Source of the DNA: Escarpia spicata
Taxonomy: Eukaryota; Annelida; Polychaeta; Sabellida; Siboglinidae
DNA length: 64,000 nucleotides
Assembly (NCBI GenBank): GCA_963995525.1
Contig: OZ023206.1
Span: 3,901,350-3,965,349 of the forward strand
Reading direction: 5' to 3'
Every line of letters starts with the position of its first letter. Position 1 is the stretch's first letter. The translations under genes were made by a program, and so were the position numbers. Of this stretch, positions 58,335 to 64,000 are shown piece by piece. Under the pieces are notes generated by a model. That model did not search any database. It was not told where the DNA came from and saw only the letters and a program-made list of their open reading frames with translations.

Positions 58335-60355
58335 TTTATATAGTTAGCAGCACCCAGTACAACAAGTGTTCACTCCTATCTGTGTGTAGCCTACAGTTAG
58401 CAGCACTCAGTACCACAAGTGTTCACTCCTAGCTGTGTGTAGCCTACAGTTAGCAGCAATCAGTACAACAAGTGTTCACTCCTAGCTGTGTGTAGCCTAC
58501 AGTTAGCAGCACTCAATACAACAAGTGTTCACTCCTATCTGTGTGTAGCCTACAGTTAGCAGCACTCAGTACAACAAGTGTTCACTCCTATCTGTGTGTA
58601 GCCTACAGTTAGCAGCACTCAGTACCACAAGTGTTCACTCCTAGCTGTGTGTAGCCTACAGTTAGCAGCACTCAGTACAACAAGTGTTCACTCCTAGCTG
58701 TGTGTAGCCTACAGTTAGCAGCACTCAGTACAACAAGTGTTCACTCCTATCTGTGTGTAGCCTACAGTTAGCAGCACTCAGTACCACAAGTGTTCACTCC
58801 TATCTGTGTGTAGCCTACAGTTAGCAGCACTCAGTACCACAAGTGTTCACTCCTATCTGTGTGTAGCCTACAGTTAGCAGCACTCAGTACAACAAGTGTT
58901 CACTCCTAGCTGTGTGTAGCCTACAGTTAGCAGCACTCAGTACAACAAGTGTTCACTCCTATCTGTGTGTAGCCTACAGTTAGCAGCACTCAGTACAACA
59001 AGTGTTCACTCCTATCTGTGTGTAGCCTACAGTTAGCAGCACTCAGTACCACAAGTGTTCACTCCTAGCTGTGTGTAGCCTACAGTTAGCAGCACTCAGT
59101 ACCACAAGTGTTCACTCCTAGCTGTGTGTAGCCTACAATTAGCAGCACTCAGTACAACAAGTGTTCACTCCTAGCTGTGTGTAGCCTACAGTTAGCAGCA
59201 CTCAGTACAACAAGTGTTCACTCCTAGCTGTGTGTAGCCTACAGTTAGCAGCCCTCAGTACAACAAGTGTTCACTCCTAGCTGTGTGTAGTCTACAGTTA
59301 GCAGCACTCAGTACCACAAGTGTTCACTCCTAGCTGTGTGTAGCCTACAGTTAGCAGCACTCAGTACCACAAGTGTTCACTCCTAGCTGTGTGTAGTCTA
59401 GTTAGCAGCACTCAGTACAACAAGTGTTCACTCCTAGCTGTGTGTAGCCTACAGTTAGTAGCACTCAGTACAAGAAGTGTTCACTCCTAGCTGTGTGTAG
59501 CCTACAGTTAGCAGCACTCAGTACAACAAGTGTTCACTCCTAGCTGTGTGTATCTACAGTTAGCAGCACTCGGTACAACAAGTGTTCACTCCGATCTGTG
59601 TGTAGCCTACAGTTAGCAGCACTCAGTACAACAAGTGTTCACTCCTAGCTGTGTGTAGCCTACAGTTAGCAGCACTCAGTACAACAAGTGTTCACTCCTA
59701 GCTGTGTGTAGCCTACAGTTAGCAGCACTCAGTACAACAAGTGTTCACTCCTAGCTGTGTGTAGTCTACAGTTAGCAGCACTCAGTACCACAAGTGTTCA
59801 CTCCTAGCTGTGTGTAGCCTACAGTTAGCAGCACTCAGTACCACAAGTGTTCACTCCTAGCTGTGTGTAGCCTACAGTTAGCAGCACTCAGTACAACAAG
59901 TGTTCACTCCTAGCTGTGTGTAGCCTACAGTTAGCAGCACTCAGTACAACAAGTGTTCACTCCTAGCTGTGTGTAGCCTACAGTTAGCAGCACTCGGTAC
60001 AACAAGTGTTCACTCCTAGCTGTGTGTAGCCTACAGTTAGCAGCACTCGGTACAACAAGTGTTCACTCCTAGCTGTGTGTAGCCTACAGTTAGCAGCACT
60101 CAGTACAACAAGTGTTCACTCCTAGCTGTGTGTAGCCTACAGTTAGCAGCACTCGGTACAACAAGTGTTCACTCCTAGCTGTGTGTAGCCTACAGTTAGC
60201 AGCACTCAGTACCACAAGTGTTCACTCCTAGCTGTGTGTAGCCTACAGTTAGCAGCACTCAGTACAACAAGTGTTCACTCCTAGCTGTGTGTAGCCTACA
60301 GTTAGCAGCACTCAGTACAACAAGTGTTCACTCCTAGCTGTGTGTAGTCTACAGT
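58335..60355. repeat. Minisatellite, 53-bp period, about 38 copies (2 kb)
   Basis: The unit is cagttagcagcactcagtac followed by aacaagtgttcactcctagc and tgtgtgtagccta. Common variants are aac/cac and agc/atc. A few units are short by 2-4 bp. There is no coding content. Confidence 0.95.
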
Positions 60356-60539
60356 GGGACAACTGGTGCATTTGTAGTGCCCTTCTACTGAACCAAACTA
60401 TATATGGCATGCATGGTGTTCAAGCCTGAACAAACGTGTTGCTTACAGTATTTACAAAGCACACTCTGGTGCATATGTTAAGTGGGTGGTGAGATGTTAT
60501 CTGTGTAATTAAAAGGCATTCCTTGGTCTGTAAAAGTGA

Positions 60540-60975
60540 AGATAGCAACTACATTTCTGTTCTCAAACTAATATAATCAGACCTCATTGAACCTTTGTAT
60601 TATTCATTCATACAGTTTTTATTTTTAGTCTTAATTATCTCAGAATCACATTTTAGTATCTAATCAACTGATTTAATGTAATTTAGGCTTTTATTTATTT
60701 ATTTTGTTATCCAGTATGTTTAGCAATTTTGCTAATCGTTTACTTTATCATTGCATTTACCCGTACTTTCGCTATACATCGGTTTATTTATGTATAAAGA
60801 TTTTGCTTCCTACCTTTATTTATTTATTCTTATTTATTTTTCTTAAAATTAAATGCGTTTTTATGCTTCTTAGATGATCGCCGATTTGTAAACTTGTAAA
60901 TTTGTAAAAGACCCGTGAACGGGTCATTATTCCCAGATGTGATGGTGTGTAAATAAAGTTTATTACTATTATTAA
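60540..60975 (+). mobile_element. Possible LINE 3' UTR with ATT tail
   Basis: A T-rich stretch ends with acccgtgaacgggtcattat (a small hairpin: gacccg/cgggtc), then gtgtaaataaagtttattac and tattatta. This looks like a retroelement 3' end with a polyadenylation signal and a simple tail. No protein remains, so confidence is low. Confidence 0.4.
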
Positions 60976-62755
60976 AAAAACAAAGAAACTGTTATCTATG
61001 TAATGACAAAGTCATTCCTTTGTTTGTGAAACGTGAACATACCAACAGGATTACGACAACAAAAACAGTGAAACTAGCATAACAAACATCTTGAACATGA
61101 CACCATCAAATACATCCACATACAAATCAAACATCAGAACCAAAATACCTCCCTCCATATACCTATGACACTCTGGTCACCTCCTAAAACAAAAGTTGCA
61201 AAAGTAACTTTACTTCAACCCAGACTGGCTGCAAAACCTTAGATTGGAATGCTAGTCAACCCTTAATCACTAAATGTGACAGTCAACTGTGATGGTTTTA
61301 TGATATTCAAACAAGGCTATCTGGATGCAGTAATGGTCTAATGACCAGAATGTAAACACGTCATAAACCTACTTACCATAATATGTCTACTAGAAGATAA
61401 GGCAATAACAACAGAGGCACAAAATAAAGATTCCTATTTCCAAGGATGACCAAATTGACAGTATCAAAATCATCATTTATTTTTATAAAAAGAGAATAGT
61501 TTACATTTTGTTATTTTAAAACTTGTAACACAATATATTGAAATGACCCATTACTATGTAAATGAAGTACATGTTGTGTTGTATACTGCTATTTTAGTCA
61601 GTATAATTATGTAGTATACAACTATTTGTAGTTACTGTAACATGTTGTGTACAATTATTTGTTGTTGTTTTATATCGTGTACAACCATCTGTCTCGTATG
61701 AGACCTATGGTGGTGAGAATTAGTCTGTACAGCAAGACTATAAAGGTAAACACCTTTCATCTTAACACCACGATGTAGGGGCATTTATAACAATGCACTG
61801 ACACTGCATTACAGGCTTTACGGTACTTATTTTGCAATGGCACAGCCCAGATGAAGTTAATGGGTGTGTGAAAGTTGACTGAAGTGATTATACATTTCAG
61901 CAAGTTGGTATCCATGTCACTGCTGCTGCATAAAGTTTAAACACTCATGTAACCTCGCCAGTACAATGCAATTAATTTTATGTAATTTCGTGCAACGGTT
62001 GTCAAGATATTCTATTTTAATGGAAGCAACACAGAAAATAAGTCACAACTGGCCGCCATCTTCAATTTGTCTGCCCACTGCAGGGTACAAAATAAGAGTA
62101 TTACGTAATGCAGAGCCTTGTGAATAGAATTGTGTTTTGCTATTGAGGTGGGAGATTCTGATTAACTCACAAGTCTAAATTTAATGTATGGATGTCTTAC
62201 ACCCTCCCCATCTAGGGGAGAAGATACCCCAGGGCATTAGGGCATCACCCCCTGAGGGGAGGAGGTAAACTGGCACACCAGTATAACAATGTTTAGTGTA
62301 AAGATACAGCTGTACTGATTTGTGATATGCAAGATGATCAAGAAATGACCATAATGACTAATCATTAAGACATGACCCCCTAGATCATCAAGTCAGTGTC
62401 CACCCTGATTCACAATGGCATGTGGTTGTCCCATTCAACAAGAGGGTTGTAAATGATCAGCAAAGCAGTCATCAAGTACTGACTGTGTATTTGGGGCTTG
62501 GAGAACCACAATGGCAATGATGACAATGGAGGGGAAGTACTGGTCATAAAAATGGTCATAAGATGGGGTTAAGAAGAGTGCAACTGAGACAAGTAAGAAA
62601 AAAGAAGATTATTCAATGACCAGAGGAAAGAAACATCATTCAAAATATTTTAAAATACAAATCAACTATCACAACTTTCTTTCAAACACCCTGGCAGTTA
62701 ACAAACTATTTGTTACTTAATAATGTATAATACATTTATATACTTTGCTGTATAT
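60976..62755. other. Intergenic or intronic sequence, nothing firm
   Basis: I searched the minus strand for the missing first C2A exons (VVV-A--L, SDPY, NPVWNE patterns) and saw none. A locally GC-rich stretch at 62195-62280 (ccatctaggggagaagatac, ccctgaggggaggagg) forms short inverted repeats but has no identifiable function. Confidence 0.5.
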
Positions 62756-62782
62756 GGAAATAATTTTGGAATGTTCCGGAGT

Positions 62783-63035
62783 GACCTTAACTGAGAGGTT
62801 GCTGTATTACGAAGGTGACTGTAAAGCAACGTTCTACTGTATTTATAACTATATATATATTCTAACATGTGACCTTAATTGAGAGGTTGCTGTATTACGA
62901 AGGTGACAGTAAAGCAACGTTCAACTAAATTTATAACTATATATATTCTAACATGTGACCTTAATTGAGAGGTTGCTGTATTATGAAGGTGACAGTAAAG
63001 CAACGTTCAACTGTATTAATATCTATATCTATTCT
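62783..63035. repeat. Short tandem repeat, about 80 bp, three copies
   Basis: gaccttaattgagaggttgc and tgtattacgaaggtgacagt, aaagcaacgttcaact recur three times, ending in (ta)n-rich spacers. A similar theme (accttgtgattagggtcacc, tactgtacaatg) occurs near 46440-46600. It may be part of a dispersed family. Confidence 0.8.
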
Positions 63036-63696
63036 GACATGTGATTGTCCAAGTGTTTTTAATTAACCATATTTGTTTAAAGGGAATAAAAACATCTATT
63101 GCTTGAATTCATGTTATATTACATCCTGCTATCTATTTCCACGTCCACCAAGCCCAAAAAATTCAATGAATTAGAAATTCCACATTATATGCTGTGCATC
63201 CGGACATTTTCGAATATGCATATTTTTGGCACGCTTTTCGGGATGCCGAGATGTGACGTCACTTATGACTCAAACTCGCATCAGGCCGACCCTTTCCATG
63301 CATTCAGAGCATGTTTACAAGTATAGCTTTTGGGTCGAAACGAGCGTCAGAACGAGTTATTGTGCAATATTCCAACGTAATACAAACACTAGTCATCATA
63401 GAGGAACAAGCAGTTATCTTACGGTTCCACATGAATCGAATTTTATTCAAAACAACGAATGCGAATGGGCCTACAAGTCGACTAGGTTTCGCCGAAGCTT
63501 GGGCTTGTTTTCAGAATAATTATACCGAATGCAACCAACGGGAGATAATCTACACCAATAAATATACATAACAAACATATATTGTATCCAGCTACATAAA
63601 GTAACGTGTATAATCTCGTATCACTAGAATATCGATGTATGAAGGAGTTGTACAATTTATCATAACAACTTAAATCAGTCAGAGTTTCCGCTGGTC

Positions 63697-63778
63697 CCGC
63701 TAGCTCAGTGGGTAGGTGCATTGGTTACTTGTCGTTTATTTTACAATCGGGCGACGCCGGTTCAATCCTGACAGCATG
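63697..63778 (+). other. tRNA-like sequence (possible tRNA pseudogene or SINE head)
   Basis: ctagctcagtgggtaggtgc resembles a pol III A box and ggttcaatcc a B box, about 55 bp apart. The acceptor-stem halves (ggtcccgc and cctgacagc) do not pair well and the middle is T-rich, so a functional tRNA is unlikely. A T-run (tttttttg) follows about 40 bp later and could end pol III transcription. Confidence 0.45.
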
Positions 63779-64000
63779 CAAACCTTTGATTTTCTTTACA
63801 CTTTTTTTGTTTATGTTTTCACGAAGTAATATAAACAAAATCATTTTACACTATAATGCACTGTTTGTAAATAATTTTTATTTGTGTAGTAATTATTTAT
63901 TCGCCACAAAAATGAAAATATGGTCATTATATAATGATGTTTTTAAATTTTATTTATCCAAACAAATATAATGTAATGGATATATAATTTATTAATTGTA

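Noticed and set aside
63099..63571. Overlapping plus-strand frames of 75-97 aa
   Set aside because: No recognisable domain, no repeats and no splice support; length is within chance for this base composition.
63697..63778. Functional tRNA gene
   Set aside because: A and B box-like motifs are present but the acceptor stem does not pair and the anticodon region is T-rich and irregular; kept only as a tRNA-like sequence.
53390..64000. Missing first C2A exons of the ferlin gene
   Set aside because: I looked on the minus strand for the SDPYV and NPVWNE segments in front of the SFEFDLKG exon and found no convincing match; they may lie beyond 64000.

Overview
This is nuclear DNA of a multicellular animal: interrupted exons with GT-AG introns, AT-rich introns, transposon debris and very heavy minisatellite content. 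The coding sequence and repeats suggest a marine invertebrate (mollusc, brachiopod or similar), but the phylum is a guess. There is no prokaryotic content.

I can support one host gene. It lies on the minus strand, spans about 531-53389, and runs off both ends of the protein. It encodes a type I ferlin (dysferlin/myoferlin family), a large multi-C2 membrane-fusion and membrane-repair protein. I assembled 21 exon positions by translating the minus strand and matching acceptor, donor and phase at every junction; all 20 junctions keep frame. In transcript order they encode the second half of C2A (53.3 and 41.7 kb), a linker with an acidic and a lysine-rich tract (40.9 and 34.1 kb), C2B (33.3, 29.1-32.8 and 23.7 kb), a linker (23.2 kb), C2C (23.0 to about 8.7 kb), the GEGVAYRG segment (5.6 kb), and the FerA/FerB region (5.0-0.5 kb). 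The DysF, later C2 and membrane-anchor parts would lie left of position 1. The first C2A exons were not found and may lie right of 64000.

The outstanding feature is at 29097-32756. The 51-nt C2B exon VYNSRKLRSDAFIGSFK is present about 45 times in tandem with period 82 bp. Each unit is a whole exon plus a 31-bp spacer that begins GT and ends AG. The exon is phase 0/0, so any number of copies can be spliced in without a frameshift, but 31 bp is shorter than normal animal introns, so neighbouring copies probably cannot be joined. By my reading about 37 copies keep the frame and a GT donor; six have lost the donor, one has a stop and one a frameshift. A second array (about 5642-6410) multiplies the 3' splice site and first 40-odd nt of the GEGVAYRG exon about 14 times. 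A third (55331-56045) multiplies a coding segment of a Tigger-like transposase.

About 16 minisatellite arrays with periods from 4 to 112 bp fill nearly half the window, mostly one or two per ferlin intron: 47, 31, CCAA, 92, 80, 48, 67, 82, 68, 112 and 42 bp within the gene, then 65, 19, 111 and 53 bp beyond 55 kb. Mobile-element remains include a Tigger/pogo-like pseudogene (about 53.7-56.2 kb), a LINE tail interrupted by a Harbinger-like element that itself holds a TTAA-flanked MITE (47.9-49.9 kb), other LINE tails, and two copies of a tRNA-derived SINE in opposite orientation.
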